DNA from: Hymenopus coronatus
Taxonomy: Eukaryota > Arthropoda > Insecta > Mantodea > Hymenopodidae
Assembly: GCA_030762935.1 (NCBI GenBank)
Contig: CM060900.1
Location: forward strand, 387,647,132-387,711,131
DNA: 64,000 bases
Direction of reading: 5' to 3'
Shown here: one piece after another, positions 1 to 13,845 of the stretch
Layout of the letters: every line of letters starts with the position of its first letter
Position numbering within the stretch: the stretch's first letter is position 1
Notes under the pieces: generated by a model
Databases searched by the model: none
What the model was told of the DNA's origin: nothing
Seen by the model: the letters and a program-made list of their open reading frames with translations, nothing else
Position numbers and translations under genes: made by a program

Positions 1-3000
1 TCACTGGAGTTGTTCAATGTAATGTCTGAGAGTGAATCACAGGCTAGCTCTTACTGCACATGATTTAACACATCAGCTAAATCAGCTTCATTCACAACTT
101 GATTAATTTGCGCACAAGTTATTTCTTCCCCAACTGTTCTGGATGTTTTCATTTAGACTCAAGAGTCTATGGAATGTTGCATTCATTCGCCTACAGGAAA
201 TGCAGTAGAAGTTTTTCAAGCAATTCTTGGGGAAGACATGCAAGGCAAATACATAAATTCTTGATTCCTTAAATCCCTGTCTAAAACTAAGTGCAACAAA
301 TTTCAATAATGCAAAACTTTATAATTTAAAAGTATTAGAGATTTATCCCAAAGTATTACACATATTTTGATACCACCAAGCAAAGTATTGAGTTACCAAT
401 GGTATCAAGGTCTCATCCCTAATTTTGAATCCTGACTTTTTAATCCTGTGAGTACAACAAGCCTTCGTAATCTCAAAAAGCTCATTTCTATAAGAATGTT
501 CCAAGATATGACTATGTATTTTTATTATTGATGCACATTTTGTACTAGATTAAATAATTTTTTTTCAGAAATGGAGCATCAAATGGCTTATAGATAATTT
601 AAAAGTTTAATACATTTTAGATATAACTCTAGGTAGTTAATGCCAAACATAATGTGTAGCTAGGTGCAGTTATATCTATTTTACATAAATATTTTACCTT
701 TGTCATGGCATGATCTTTTAAATTTAATTAGTTTTTTGATGTTGGTCGCAATAAACTGGAAGATGCATAAAATATGGCCAGAATATTCTCAGACACAGAT
801 GTGCTATATATGTAGTTAACATTACCCAAACCTTTAGTCCTGTGTTTAATTTGAAGTTTAGGTTGCTTAGAAAACAGTAACTAAAGGGGCAGCTTAAAGT
901 CAGTAATGTGATTTATAACTTTGTCAGATGAGCTAAAACAGAAAATATCTAATGCTGGTGAGTTCTTTATGAAATCAAAAAATGTAAAAGTTTGTCCATA
1001 ATGACAAGGATGATTTTGTCACCACTAAGTATCATGTCTTAAGGCATATTAACTTTGGGCTTTGTTTTACAAATAAGCTACTTCATAACTTTTTATTGAT
1101 TATTATAAGGATTCTACCTATTTCCATTTTTCTTAATTTTGCTGATATAAGGTTCTGAGGTATTCCTGTTCATATTCAAAAATATCTGTTGTAACAAGTG
1201 AAGGTGCAGTTTTGATTTAAAGTACTGTACTTTTAATAGAAAGTCATAAAAATACTCCCATAATACTATGAATATAAAAATAGAACATAAACAGAGATGT
1301 AGTAACCAACTAAATAAAAAAGACTTAAGCTCAATAATGAAGCTGAAATATTTAGTAACTCTTAAGAAACCCTAGTAAACTTCATCTTCAGAGATAGGGA
1401 GCCAGCAATCCATATTTCCTTCACAATTGTTTGTGTTCAATGATTTGATCCTGAATTACTGCTTTTCTTTTATCCGCATATTCTACTACTTCTATTTTCT
1501 ACTAATGTAATTTTTTTAAAGCATAATACCATTGATTAAAACCTGTGATATGTGTAATAACAAAAAAGGGCAAAGAAAAATAACAAAAAAAAAAACAAAC
1601 TTATCTTTGCTTGTAATAGGGTTCATAGACCTGGCAAAAAATACTAGGTCAGCAAGTGGTTTCTTTAGCCTAAATGATTTCGATGTACAATGTATTCTAA
1701 AGATGTATTAAAAGTGATGTAATTTTTGTATACACATTAGATGTTAACACTTTCTATAGAATGTTGGTATAGATATACTCAAATTTTGATGAAGCTCCTC
1801 TAAGAAAGTCCTTTCTAATGGGAGCATTTGAACACAGAAACTGAACAGAATAATTTCTAAAATATATATTCTGCAGTAGTAGTATAAACATATGTTTTTA
1901 ATGTACTGAAACCATGATGATAATTTCTATAATACTGTTGCAAATTGATGTTTTACACAAAAGATTTGTTTGCTTTCTGCTCCCAGTAAACCGTGTTTGT
2001 ATAAATACTGACAATATTATATTGTCATCATGTTAATGAAGTGTTAACGTGTTAGCATCAGTGGTGGTTATATTGCTAATTACATAACAAAGTCTCATCA
2101 GTTGTGTGCATTGATGCCAAAATAATTAAAAGCTGCAATTGACAAGGGATTTTGTTGATCTGTTCGTACTTCATCACATATCGTGGTAGATAGTTACTAT
2201 AGTTATAAGCTCAAAAGAATTAATATTGTAAATAGTAAAAACTATTTAGCAAACCAGATTTTATATTATGTTTTAGCATAGTTTTAAATGTATGGTTGTA
2301 TAATTTTATGTTGAAGCATAGTTCTTTGTTTTCATTAAGAGACTGTTGAACTGAAAACATCATAGTTAAATGTTCATGGTTCACTGATGAATATGTATGA
2401 CATGCTCAAACGTAAATTAGTCAAAATACCTATACAGGCAGTGTTAGGAATACAGAGATTCAGATTATCAGTAAACAGATTCAAAAGTTATCATATAATT
2501 AGCAGCAATGCTCAACACTGCGTGAAGAATTCTAAAAAATAGACCAAGACTATTGTGACCACATTAAATTATAATCATTTCTAATGGTAATCATAATAAA
2601 AAAAATAGATTTAAAAAACAGGTTTCTGTCTGAAAACAATATCATATTTTTATTTTCATTCTGAAAAATTGTCATATGACGATAGTGTAAAGCTACTGCA
2701 TATTTTTAGCATTTGTTGTGCTCTTGGTATCATCATCATCATTGTTATTAACAAAAGAGCAGTATTTTATGTGATAATATTAAAATTCACATAATCTGTA
2801 CCTTGTCAGTAAACTTGAAAAGGAAATTACCTTTTTTGTTTTGTGCTTTTTCTGTATCTTTATATGATCCCTGTTGTAATTCTTAATCTACTAAAAGTAT
2901 TTCTCTTCAACTGTTTTACTCCCTGTTGCATTATGGTGATAATAATGATGGTGATGGTGGTTTAACTTATATTTTAATATACTTCAAGTTTTGATGGATT

Positions 3001-3526
3001 ATTAACAACAAATAATTAGAAGTAATTCTGGTAAAGGCTTCAAAATTTTACCCATATTATTACTTATGCAATAGGATGAAACAAATCAGTTATCCCTACA
3101 GTGCTTAACAATTTCAAAACCTTTTGCCATTCCCAATATTTCAATTGTTAATTAATTTGACAATATAACACAAAACCCAAAATTAAGATACACAGAAGTT
3201 CCTTGTTCCTTCAAGGCCTTAAGTACTATATGTTGTTCATTCTTCTACACATTTGACATTTGGAATTTTTCATGCAGTGATCTGAAGTGTTGATACATTT
3301 CAAAATTGTACAACAGTTAATATTCTTTATTCATTTTTATCTTGGAAAAAGCTGCTAATATGCATTTTTTCAACAATGTGGTTAAGCAGTTAAATAAATG
3401 TTAGTCTTATTTACATTCTTATTAAAGGATTCTTTTGAAGCTTAGCTAATATGGATAATTGCAGCTAAGCAGTATCATGGATATGTAAGCAAATGTTTAA
3501 TTACTGCACATACTTCCTATAATTGT

Positions 3527-3579
3527 AAAAAAAAAAAAAAGAAAAAAAAAAAAAAAAAGAAGAAAAAAAAGAAAGAAAC
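3527..3579 (+). repeat. Interrupted poly(A) tract
   Basis: About 50 bases of A broken by single G residues. It may be an old retroposon tail, but no retroposed body is recognisable next to it. Confidence 0.8.
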
Positions 3580-4580
3580 AGATGCTGAGAACAATATACT
3601 ATAAATTGAAACTTAAGGTATTTTTCCATCTAGTTTCAGGCAAAGCTGTTCTTTTATCTATGTTGGTTGCTAAACCTTAAAACCAAAGAAAACAAAACAT
3701 AAAAGAATGAACTGAACTTAATTTCTGCAAATGAGTACTAGCTCAATATAATTGAGAAACAAATTTTATGTTTTTACAAATAAACAAAGAACATTAATGA
3801 ATAAGAAGAAAAGATAAATATTCATATCACTTCTTTTGTATATAATTGTAGAGTGTACTAACAATGTAATTAATACCAGAAATATAAGAGTTGTATTGTA
3901 TAGTCAACACTGTCCATTGCCTACATTTATGTAATCTGTAAATAATTCTACAATTACCATTTATTTTGCAGTAAATAAGTTTCAGACATTTAGAATATTA
4001 CTTCTCCCAGCTGTGGGTATTTTATAATTTTCATACATGATGGGTTTTTACATGATTTAGCAAAATACTTATTGAGCTATTTATTCATTTGTACAATATT
4101 TCTGTAACTTATTACTGTATTGCTTCTAAGCATTTATGATACCTTCCTACAATAAAACTTGAGACATGGTATAAAAAATAATTTAAAAACAAATATTTAG
4201 TAATTCATTTGGTTTCACTAGCAGCCTTCTCTTTTCCTCATTTTGTTTCACCATTAAGTTCATTAACAGCTTTAAAGCCAGTTATCCATATGGCATTAAA
4301 TGCCATCAGGAATTGCAGCAATACATAAATTATATGTGCATTTCTCTGGGCATTTCACAAATCCTAGTATCCAGCTATGAACTTAAGTAATACTTTGGTG
4401 ACATCTAAACCATTATTGGGAGAGAGAAATTCACATATATTTGTTCTTTGTTTCTTATTTGTTTCTTGTTATTGGAAAAGTAGCTAAGTTATAAATACTA
4501 AAAACAGAAGCACTATTAATTATGAAGTTTTCTTCATTCTAAAATTTTAACAAATGAGTCATTCACTATTCACTCTTAAG

Positions 4581-4596
4581 CTTCACTTAAGTGAAG
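4581..4596. other. Perfect 16-bp palindrome
   Basis: CTTCACTTAAGTGAAG is its own reverse complement. It lies just below the lower end of the piggyBac relic and could be a remnant of terminal structure, but no partner was found. Confidence 0.6.
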
Positions 4597-4699
4597 TTGT
4601 ATTAGCACAAAACGTTTTTGAAGACATTCATCTTCATCATCAGCACTGTAGTGATTGACTGCTGACTTCTCTCTTCCCATCACACTAAGCTTCCAACTG

Positions 4700-5690
4700 C
4701 TGTCATCTGGTTCCTACTACTGTTATTCGATGATTGATATATATATAGATCATTCACAAATGGAACAGACCTAAAGTAGTTATCCATCATGTTCCTTCCA
4801 CAGTTGTCAGTTGGATGGATCGTTCACAAAACCACATTGCCTACATTATTCGCAATTTGATATAGTCCAGGCTGCGGTTTCCCATGTATCTTAAAATGCT
4901 GAAAGTGTGTAAAATGCTCTAGCATCATAGAATGCATATATTTTTGTACCATACTTTATGGATTTATTTGGAATACATTGCCAAAATTTACATTAAAATT
5001 TACATTGTCCCCTAAAGGCTTCAAATATTTCATCAAATTGTAATGTATGCACTTGCTCCGTAGTATGCAGGTATTTACAGTCATTGAAAATGTCCCTAAT
5101 TAGAGCCCAGTTATCTTCTTGTTTCTTTTGTGCTCTTGTGGCTTTCTCATGGAATTTTACTGCTTGTGGAAGAGTGTAAAATTCTTCATTTGCTCATGGA
5201 TGCAATGAAAATATCTGATGAAGTTCCATCATTGGCCCACAGTTCATCTGTATATAGGTGTTATGATTTCTTCACTCCAGAGAGATGTAACACTTCAAAG
5301 AAGGCTGCCTTTTCTTCAAAATGTGTGTAAGGATAATATCACATATTGCAAGAATAGCATGGGCATTATGTCTAATTCTTATTTGTGCATTCCACAATGT
5401 GTGGAATGACATTGTCTGAAAAGACTAATTTCCAACAGTCAAGATTGTTTTGCATTCCTTGCTCAACCTTTTACATCTGGAAGCTACAACATAATATTTT
5501 GACAAAGGGTTTTATTCTTGAACCATTTTGTTCTATTTTTACTCACATGCAGTTTGCAATTTTAGTGTTAGAGCTGAAATGGTTGCACTGTCAGAATCAC
5601 TGTCAGATTTTTCTGTTGCTGTATCAAGTTCATCATGTTCAGATTGAACATCAGATTCAGAGTCTAGATCAGGGGTAACCAACTGGTTGC
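4700..5690 (-). pseudogene. piggyBac-type transposase relic (middle part)
   Basis: Read on the minus strand and across several frameshifts and stops, this stretch gives a chain of piggyBac transposase motifs in the right order. An acidic N-terminal stretch near 5690-5560 (LDSESDVQSEHDELDTATEK) is followed by SKYYVVASRCKRLSKE near 5500-5450, NAQIRIRHNAHAILAI near 5390-5340, and NWALIRDIFNDCKYL then DEIFEAFRGQCKF near 5120-4990. After that come IPNKSIKYGTKIYAFYDAR near 4970-4910 and NMMDNYFRSVPFVNDLY near 4790-4740. The IRD...DE...FRGxC block and the MDNYFxSxP block are characteristic of PGBD-like transposases. The protein cannot be made: there are many stops. Terminal repeats and TTAA duplications were not found. 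A separate C-terminal piggyBac relic lies at 58.6-59.3 kb, and whether the two come from one family is unknown. Confidence 0.75.
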
Positions 5691-6479
5691 CCTTTGAGTA
5701 AAGCAAAGAGAGCAACTTTGCTTGCTACTCCTGCGAATTGCCTACTAAACACTGGGCAGTCAATTACATGGTTAGAAAGAACAGATAGGAAGGTAATTCA
5801 TGCAGTACTATGTCAGTATGCAACATTGGAAATAAGTAATCTACTTTTCATAGGTTAATACACCTCTTGTTGGTTCAATAGAGCAATTGCTCCATTACAT
5901 CTCTTGAATTAGTATTCATACTTTGGATATGAACATATACATATTTTTATAGGTTTAGTGGTAGTTGGTTGTCATAACAAATATGTTGAATGGATATGAA
6001 TGAATAAGTTTATTTATTGAAATAATGGTAGACATACACTGATCTTCATCATCACATGGGTCCACAGACTGTGTATACTTTTGCAATACACAAAATAGTA
6101 ACCAATATTAAAAAACAAAAAAAACAAAAAATAAGAGAGTAAACATGAAAATAAAAGGACAAAAATATTCAAATACAGCAACTTAAATTTACTACACAAA
6201 ATAAACCATATTCTGATGTATTAATGCACCCTATTATAGTAGACAAATACACTTAAGAGAAATGTATACAAACAGTACTAACACCAAAACAAAACAATGA
6301 CCGAAAAGCATGACATAAAATATATGTAAAACATTATCACTCTTATTAGCTCTTCATATCGCCCCCCCTCCTCTTCCCTATTTATCAGCCTTCTCAGATC
6401 TCAGCTGTCTCGCCTTAAGTAGAACTTTACCTAGCCCATCTGCTTCTTCTGTGCCTGCTAGTAGCATCCAACATGCTTC

Positions 6480-8590
6480 TAGCTCTCCATTTGCATCACA
6501 GTAAATACTTTTCCCTGCATTAATCTGTACCCCTACATCTTGCCAAGATATGTGTCCACAATTCTTCCTCCTTGCAAGGGTTTTTTTTTTTTTTTTTTTG
6601 GTAGTGTTTAACGCCCGCTTTAACTACTAATGGCACCGCAGGCGGTGACACTGATGATACATGAATGATGATGGAGCACCGGTGGAATGCGATGGCGGGG
6701 GAAACCGGAGTACCCGGAGAAAACCCGCCCCAGTGCCGTTTTGTCCACCACAAATCTCACATGCGGTCGCTTGGGATCAAACCCCGGCCGTCTAGGTGAG
6801 AGTCGAGTGGTCTAACCACTCAACCACGGCGCGGCCCTTGCAAGGGTAGATTCTCATACCATTCTCATCAGTAATTTTTATCATCTGCCATGCTCCTAGT
6901 CTAGTCTCTGATGAGTTTGGTACCTGTTTTAATGTATTGCTTCATACTCCTCTCTGATTTTAGCCCAAGCTGTACTTCCAATGAAACCTTCTCCGTGTAT
7001 TGCACAATTATTTACTGTCTGTCAATATCACAGTGGTGATTCTCAAAATGCTCCATTTGTTTGCCTGCTCTGCCATCCAAATGTATCCCATCCCAATGGT
7101 TTCCAAACCTTTAATTTTGTTTCCCACGTCAAACTAATTTCCATTCTCAACATTTATGGCAGCAGATTGCCCCAATAAGAGGTGATTTTCGTGAACAATT
7201 GTCATCCAATATTTAACTGCTCTGATTTTACACTGTATTGTTTCACTATGCGCTCCAAATTCCCTCATTATTCCACAGTTGGCTGTAACCCCTCCCTACT
7301 CCCAGAATTCCTTTCAAAAGTTGCATCCTCACTTGGTCCAGATTCCCTGTTTGTTCCCACTCCCATATTGCTCCTCCATATGTCATCATGGATCTAACTG
7401 TCGCTCTGTATACAGTTTTAATTAAGGTTATGGATATATTTGAAATTCTGCAATGTATCCAGAGAGCTTCCGCTGGTTTCACCCTTGCTTTGCATTTCAT
7501 GATGTCAATGTGTTGTATCCATTTTCCGTTCATTGTAAGTGTGAGTCCTAAGTACACAAAAGATTTAACATTGTCCAGTATCTGTCCTACATATGTCCAA
7601 GTCTCCTCCTTGTTATAAACAGAAGCACTTTTAAAAGCCATTGCCTTAGTGTTATTCACATTAACTGTAAGTAGCCATTTATTGCAATAATTCTTAAGTT
7701 TGTCCAGTCTTATTGCAATCTGTTAACTGTTGTAGAGCACAACACTAAGTCATCTGCTTATAAAAGTGCTGGGATATGCAAATCTGCCAGTACAGGTGCT
7801 TTGATATTCTCTATTAGCATTGCAAAGAGATTAAATAGTAAGGGAGATAAAAAACAGCCCAGCTTCATGCCCCTATAGCTTAGGCAGCTCTCTGATACTC
7901 TATTTCTGTCATACTTTATTCAGAATTCGGCATTTTGATAGATTGCCTGCAACGCTCCAATCATTTTACTTGATAACCTCTTTCTGAGTAGTTTATACCA
8001 TAATGGATTTCAATTGATAGAGTCAAATGTCTTCTTAAAATCCAAAAATGTACAATGAAGCTTTCCCCGCTTAATTAAATCGCTTTGCCCTTAAAGTGTC
8101 CAAAATAAAAGTGGCCTCTATGGCACTGTGAAATTTTGAAAATTTGCCAAATTTAGATTCCCAATCATTTATCCAGTTATATAACACTCTGCAATACATT
8201 TTCTCCATAATTGGCAGCAGAGTAACCCCCCTATAGTTATCTGAATTCCCAATAGCTCCCTTCCCTTTATAAATGGGATGAATTATGCCCTTTCCCCAAA
8301 GGTAGGGTAATTCCCCTCAAGAAACAATCTGTTACATATCTGGAGCATTCTCCTACCACACTCATTAACATTGGCTACAGCTTTAAAAACTTCTGACAGC
8401 AACCCATCCAGTCCTGGAGCTTTACCTTCCGTTAGACTCTTAAGTGCCTGTGCTATTTCCCTTGCTGAAATATGCTCATCCAGTATTGGGATCTCCAGAT
8501 TTTCCAAAATTTATACTGCCCTTGTTATAAAAATCTGTTCCCCTTCTCCTTCCCCAAGTAGCCAAGCTTACCCATCCCATATATAGAACT
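6480..8590 (-). pseudogene. Non-LTR retrotransposon (LINE) relic, reverse transcriptase region
   Basis: Minus-strand translation with frameshifts gives the ordered motifs of a LINE reverse transcriptase. They are ALKSLTEGKAPGLDG (near 8445-8400), GNSDNYRGVTLLPI (near 8260-8210), FLDFKKTFDSIN (near 8050-8010), MKLGCFLSPLLFNLF (near 7870-7830) and the catalytic box ADDLVLCS near 7760-7735. In that box the expected Tyr codon of YADD is the stop TAA. A C-terminal domain follows (VKSFVYLGLTLTMNGKWIQH near 7580-7520, RATVRSMMTYGGAIWE near 7405-7355) and ends in a Cys/His tail (EEELWTHILARC near 6570-6530). The last part is split by a SINE at 6581-6835 and reads through once the SINE is removed. The element is dead and its clade is uncertain. 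Confidence 0.85.
6581..6835 (-). mobile_element. tRNA-derived SINE (S1, short-tail form) nested in the LINE relic
   Basis: The head at the high-coordinate end is tRNA-like, with an A box around TGGTTGAGTGGTTAGACCAC and a B box GGTTTGATCCC. A central conserved block (TTCTCCGGGTACTCCGGTTT on the minus strand) is followed by the tail GCGGGCGTTAAACACTACC and poly(A), seen here as poly(T) at 6581-6599. The 11-bp sequence CCTTGCAAGGG occurs on both sides (6570-6580 and 6836-6846) as a perfect target-site duplication. The central block resembles conserved domains of invertebrate SINE superfamilies; the exact superfamily was not determined. Confidence 0.9.
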
Positions 8591-8910
8591 TACAAGAAGG
8601 TGCCTAGGAGTCAGAAGTCTATCAGGTAGTTAATGGCGCGTAACCACAGAATGAAGAACCTGGAACAAGTGGTCAGCCCATAGACAGGCATGAGTGTGAG
8701 AAAGTGGATGATATAAATAAAAGCAAGATGGATGATAGGAAAGGTGATGATGGAGCAATAGAATGAATGGCAGGGAAAACTGGAGGAGGACCCAGAGAAA
8801 ACCTGCCCAAATGACATTTTGTCCACCCAAACTCCCACATGTGAGCACTTGGGATCAAACCCGGGCTGCCTAGGTGGGAGGCAAGCAGTCTAACCACTCT
8901 GCCATGGCAC
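8586..8910 (-). mobile_element. tRNA-derived SINE (S1, long-tail form)
   Basis: Same tRNA-like head (CAGAGTGGTTAGACTGC, then GGGTTTGATCCC) and central block as the copy at 6581-6835. The 3' half differs: a segment containing CACACTCATGCCTGTCTATG and GTTCTTCATTCTGTGGTTAC that also occurs in the copy at 36.7-37.1 kb. The two tail types therefore define two S1 subfamilies. There is no clear target duplication and the low-coordinate boundary is approximate. Confidence 0.8.
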
Positions 8911-9839
8911 ATCAAAAACAAATAATTGCATAAAAATAATGACAATTATTAAAGTATTAATATAATAAAGCAACAAGCTCCTTAATCTGGTTGATACTGT
9001 TGTAATCACATTAAGAATAAGTTTGTAATGAAAAGCTTTCATATTTATAGTAGTGAATATGAACAGGCATCTTAGTAATTGATTGCTATCAAACACAATT
9101 AAAAAGAAACATTCTTCTCCTTGGTTAATATCATAATCACACTGCAAATTTTCTGAATACAGAACTTTGTGGAAAACCAAAAATGTATTCTGCTACTTTC
9201 TATAAATAAGAAAGATTCCTCCTAGGCAAGCATAAATATATAATTAGATGGATTGCATTGCTTTCTGTTACTGACCTTTTAAACTGATACACGATGCACT
9301 ATACAAGGGACAGAAACATTGCTGCAGTCATGTGTTTACCCACTGCTTGCATGAGTAAGGCTTTTGGCTCTAGCACAGAATAAAGCAAATTGGTGACGTC
9401 TGATATTGACCATCTATGTGTATGTCATCCAAATATTCTTCAAACCTCTTTAGAAGCTGATCTTCTGAAGCCATGTTGAAACTGAAGGAATATGCATTAT
9501 GCAATTATCACAAATTATAAAAGATTAGGAAGAAATATAGAAATGAAATAACCAGTGCTACAGCTTACAGAGTAGATGTTGAAAAAATTCACAACCAATC
9601 ATGGAACTGTACTTTAAGAATGAACTCTATTGTATCAATAAAATCAGCAACAGTGTGTTCTATCAGCCTTGTGCAGTGTGCTATGGCTTTTGCCAGAGGG
9701 CCTCTTAACCCAAAACTAAATATACAGACAGCTATGAAGTCACCGTGCGTTTCCCAAAAGAATATGAAGGCTTTGAAGTTCGCAGCTAGCTACTAATCCT
9801 CTCTACACTGCCAGGCAACAGCTAAACCAGATGCAATTA
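8911..9839. other. No recognisable gene
   Basis: AT-rich sequence between two SINEs with short, unconvincing reading frames and no motif I recognise. Confidence 0.4.
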
Positions 9840-10085
9840 CCATGCTCCAAATGTGGATTAGCCAAAGTACTGCCAATTATTGATTTAATTGTTTTTTCAC
9901 ACAAGCCGTGTGAAAACAGGAGTTGGCTAGGCAGAGTCAGACTGAAAAATGCAATGCCATAGCCAGGATTTTAACCATGGATCCCCCAGTCTCTAGTTGG
10001 TTGCTCTACCACTAAGCTACCAAGGCAACATGTCAGCATAGCATTAAATTTCTCAACTACTCGTACGTTTCCCAGCAAACCATAC
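9840..10085 (-). repeat. tRNA-like dispersed repeat S2, copy a
   Basis: Minus strand: a 5' segment (GCTGGGAAACGTACGAGTAG, then TTAATGCTATGCTGACATG) precedes a tRNA-like body at about 10028-9958 (TTGGTAGCTTAGTGGTAGAG, then GGTTAAAATCCTGGC). The body is followed by the S2 tail motif CTGACTCTGCC...CAACTCCTG. Related copies occur at 16, 20 and 51-52 kb. Confidence 0.75.
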
Positions 10086-13000
10086 CAGTCAGTTCAGAAA
10101 CTTAATGCTGTGCTGGCGTGTTGTCATGGTATCTCTGGAGGAGGGTAACTGGGTAGAGACCATGAGATCCATAGTCTAACATCTGGAATGGCTTCTCAAA
10201 ACAATTTTGGTAACATAAAATCACACCCATCTCAAGATGAGGGTTATTGATTATATTTGTAATTCTTGTGTGGCCTACAGTATTAAAGTTATGCCAGTCA
10301 TAGCAAATTAGACACAAAGGGTTTGTAGGGTTTTTAAATTTTGTTGGCTTTTCTTTTAGTTTTATATTTTACTAACTCTTAACAATAAAATAAAAGTGTT
10401 TGTAGCTCTTAATATTATAAAACTGTTGATATTTCTATATATAAAAAACTGTCTTTTTTTAAAAAGAAAACTAAAATCCATGCAACTGAAGTCAAATGTA
10501 ACCCTGTCACCGGCCAAGTATGCTATTACACCAGTTATTTTACTTCAGCCCTCCCCTTTCTTTATCACAGGCACATTTGTATGCAGTTGCGGTGATTCAA
10601 ACATGCAATGATTGCCTTTGCATACATGGCCAGGCCATTGTCTCATGCCTAAGGCTCACAGGCTTTCAAAAAGCTCAGATTATTGTGCCTATGAAGGGGA
10701 TTGGAAAGCCAGTTTTGGAATTAGCGAAAGAATGTCATCTGTAGTAAAGTAATTCTGCAATGAGAGGTTAAATACAACCCCATCCATAGTAAAAATTGTA
10801 TTATATGCCCAATAATTACCATCAACCTTTAGATAGTTCTTCACAGAGTATACACAGTCCAATTCTGGGTTTATTTTCATTATCCTCTTGATATTTATAT
10901 CATGTCTTTGAAGTACATCACTGATTATGATTTTCAAATCAGGTTCTGATGCTGCATAACAGGTTTAAAGTTTCCCGCCACTATATCTTCTGCTCCTATC
11001 CCTCATCTTATATTGTTTGTCCCACAGTACTTCATGATTTTCATCCCTTAAATTCATATTCTCCATTCTTTTTCCTTGCAGTTCAGCCAGCTTTGTGCTT
11101 GGGTAGCATTGCACCTGATAACCTTTTCCCCTACATGCCTAACCAGAAAATTTCTGTTGAGAATCAACTATGACTAGCACTTTCTTTTCACATATACTTC
11201 CATCCATATTATACAGATTCACATTATTGTTTAAAAACTGGTATCCTCTATTTTGCCTAACACTTCAAACTCGTGAATCATGAAGTTATAACCTGTTGTG
11301 TCTTGTAAATTCATCTTTATAATACTAATCCAACAAAATTCAATTTTCTCATCATAATTTTGTTCATTTTTTGGTCAATTTGTGATGTGCTTCAATTCTA
11401 GTGATGAAAATTTAATTACTGATTCAGCATTCAATTTTTAAATTTATTATTTTAAGAAATCTGTCTACACAAGTATGTAGAGAGCACTCATCTATGGGAA
11501 AGTACACCAAACATTATTTTGATAAGAGGGACACTTTTTATGTTCCTTAATGCAATATAAATGAAAGGATAATGTATTTTAGAAAAAAAATGGCCAGAAC
11601 ACTTCGAATAAATCTTGATAGCAGGATCTCCAAGAAGGGTTTTTAGGATATAGTCTATGAGGTTGAAGAAAATGCAGAAATGCTGAGCAAAGACAGATTG
11701 AAGAGCCTCAAGTAAAATTGGACTCAGTGCCGAAAGCAAGAGATCTCTAATATAGTAGGTATACAAAATAATCAGCCTGACTGGTAATGTAACATTGCAT
11801 CAAGCACTGGAGCTTTGACTGAAAAATTCCCTTAAAGCAACAGTCCTTTTGAGGAGGATGAAAATAAATTTAAGGCCAATCAATGGTCATTTTGAGTAAA
11901 TTATATCTCATTTAGCAAGAGGTAATGTTGCACCAGTATCAACATAACAACTATTGCCACAAATATCAATTTATATAATATAAATTTTCTTATAAATATT
12001 CAGGACAATAAGCTATTACAGTTTAATAATTTTCAGAATAATGAATTCCATGTTGACTGTAAAAATATAAATATAATGTTATTCTTGTCATGGAAATATT
12101 GCTGCAAAACCTGCATATCAAGCATCAACTCAGTATACTCTTAATGTGTCCCCAAAAAGAAAAGTAGAGAAGACTCATGTCAAGCCATGCAGGCAAAGCT
12201 GTAATTGTGCTAGACTTATTCACCGTTCAGAAATTCCGTGGTTCAGATAGACTTAGCACAAAAATTGAAGTATGTTGGAACTATAGTGTAAAAACTGTGT
12301 TGCTATTCTGTGGTTGCAAATTCTCAAGTAACACAAACTAAGTGTTGCTCAAAATAAATGTTAATATGAAACAGTTTCCACCTGTTTTATAAATGTAGTA
12401 TTTTTATATAAATTAAAGTTCTCAGCTATCATAAAGTTAACCTCTCATAAGATGTATTTATGCATTTCATGTTAGTATCCTTTATAATTTATTAATAATG
12501 TGGGAGATGAATAAACATTACAGTAAATATCCATTTTATACCTAGAAAATAAGCCGTAAATAATCATTTTCTTTTCTCTCTGTTGCAGTGAGAAGATGAA
12601 GAAAGCAAAGACTGTGACTGCCTGTTCAGTATGGATTTCAGAAACATTTTTGTTAAAAGTCATTTAAGAGAGAAAAGCAAAGTTACCAGCAAAGGTCTTT
12701 GCAGGGTTTGTGTTGGGACATTTACGTAGTGAGGAAAATGAAACCCTGCTAAGGGTTAAAAGACAAATTGCATGAATTAAAATGTCAACAATGTGATTTC
12801 AAACCCTTCTATACTATAAGCTATTATGGAAGCTAACAAAGTATTTATAATAATTAATGAAGTACTTAATTCATGCAAATGTAATGATTTAAAATGCTTA
12901 GTCACACTCCATTGCCAAAGCAATTTACTCTGTTGTTGCTCTGTTTTCATGGTATATATAGCAGAATCCACAGTGCTTTCAAAATACTTTGAGCACCAGT

Positions 13001-13634
13001 GTATCTGCTTAAATTGAAATTATTGTGTATGTATATAGCCCATTATGCTTCGAAAATGGAACACCATAACAGTAAGCAACCTAATTTCTTTTGGTATGTA
13101 TTGAAGAGAAGGATAGTATTGCAGTGTTTCTTTGTAATTACATACTAGTTGTTGGCAAACTATAAATACTGGCATATATATATTTTTTGTATATTTAATG
13201 CTTGGAACTTGAATAACAACCAAATTTTTAAAACTGAATAAAACATATAAATAAAATGCTAATCGCAGTGTCAAAGATTTATTTGGTCTATGCACAATTA
13301 TCATCCCACATTAAGTTGTCATCCTGTATTCCATCTCTAATACCTCATTGTTCAATAATTTACTATTGTACATTCATTCCTTATCTTTGCATTGTTGTGA
13401 GTGCAGTATTTTCTATACAACAAAACTTCAGCTTTTCAAGAGAAGGAAAGAAACTGTTTTCTACTGCCATTTTTTTAGTTATCTTGAAGTACAAAACTGC
13501 TTTATACATTGCATTCCATAAGATTTCAACCAAAACTCTCCCTTTTTAAAACATAGGCAGTTGCTAGCCTCAAAGTTATACTTTGCAAAATTTCATGATT
13601 TAATTCATGACGGTACCATTAAAACTTATACTTC
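10086..13634. other. No recognisable gene
   Basis: AT-rich. Several short open frames exist on both strands (for example 10520-10744 on plus, 10689-10937 on minus), but none has recognisable motifs or neighbouring exons. Confidence 0.4.
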
Positions 13635-13845
13635 ATATGGCACTGCAGATAATTACACAGCTGATACATGGAATGAAGATGGAGCTCCAGTGTAAAAGGG
13701 TGACAGGGGACACTGGAGTACCCAGAGAAAACCCACCCCTGTGACACTTTGTCCACCACAAATCCCACTTGTGGTCACCTGAGGTTGAGCCCAGGCTGCT
13801 TTGATGAGAGGCAAATGGTCTAACCACTTGGCCATGATATGGCTG
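13635..13845 (-). mobile_element. tRNA-derived SINE S1 copy, truncated tail
   Basis: Minus strand: head CAAGTGGTTAGACCATTTGC, diverged B box GGGCTCAACCTC, GTGGTGGACAAAGTG linker, then the central block as TTCTCTGGGTACTCCAGTGT. The tail lacks poly(A). It is more diverged than the copy at 6.6 kb. Confidence 0.8.

Larger units (their letters stand above)
1..4690. other. AT-rich intergenic stretch, no gene recognised
   Basis: No open reading frame of useful length and no protein similarity that I recognise on either strand. The stretch is very AT-rich with homopolymer runs. It could include 3' UTR or intergenic sequence; nothing in it decides this. Confidence 0.5.

Noticed and set aside
10520..10744. 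Exon-like segment after TTTCTTTATCACAG
   Set aside because: There is an acceptor-like site and an open frame, but no recognisable protein and no partner exon.
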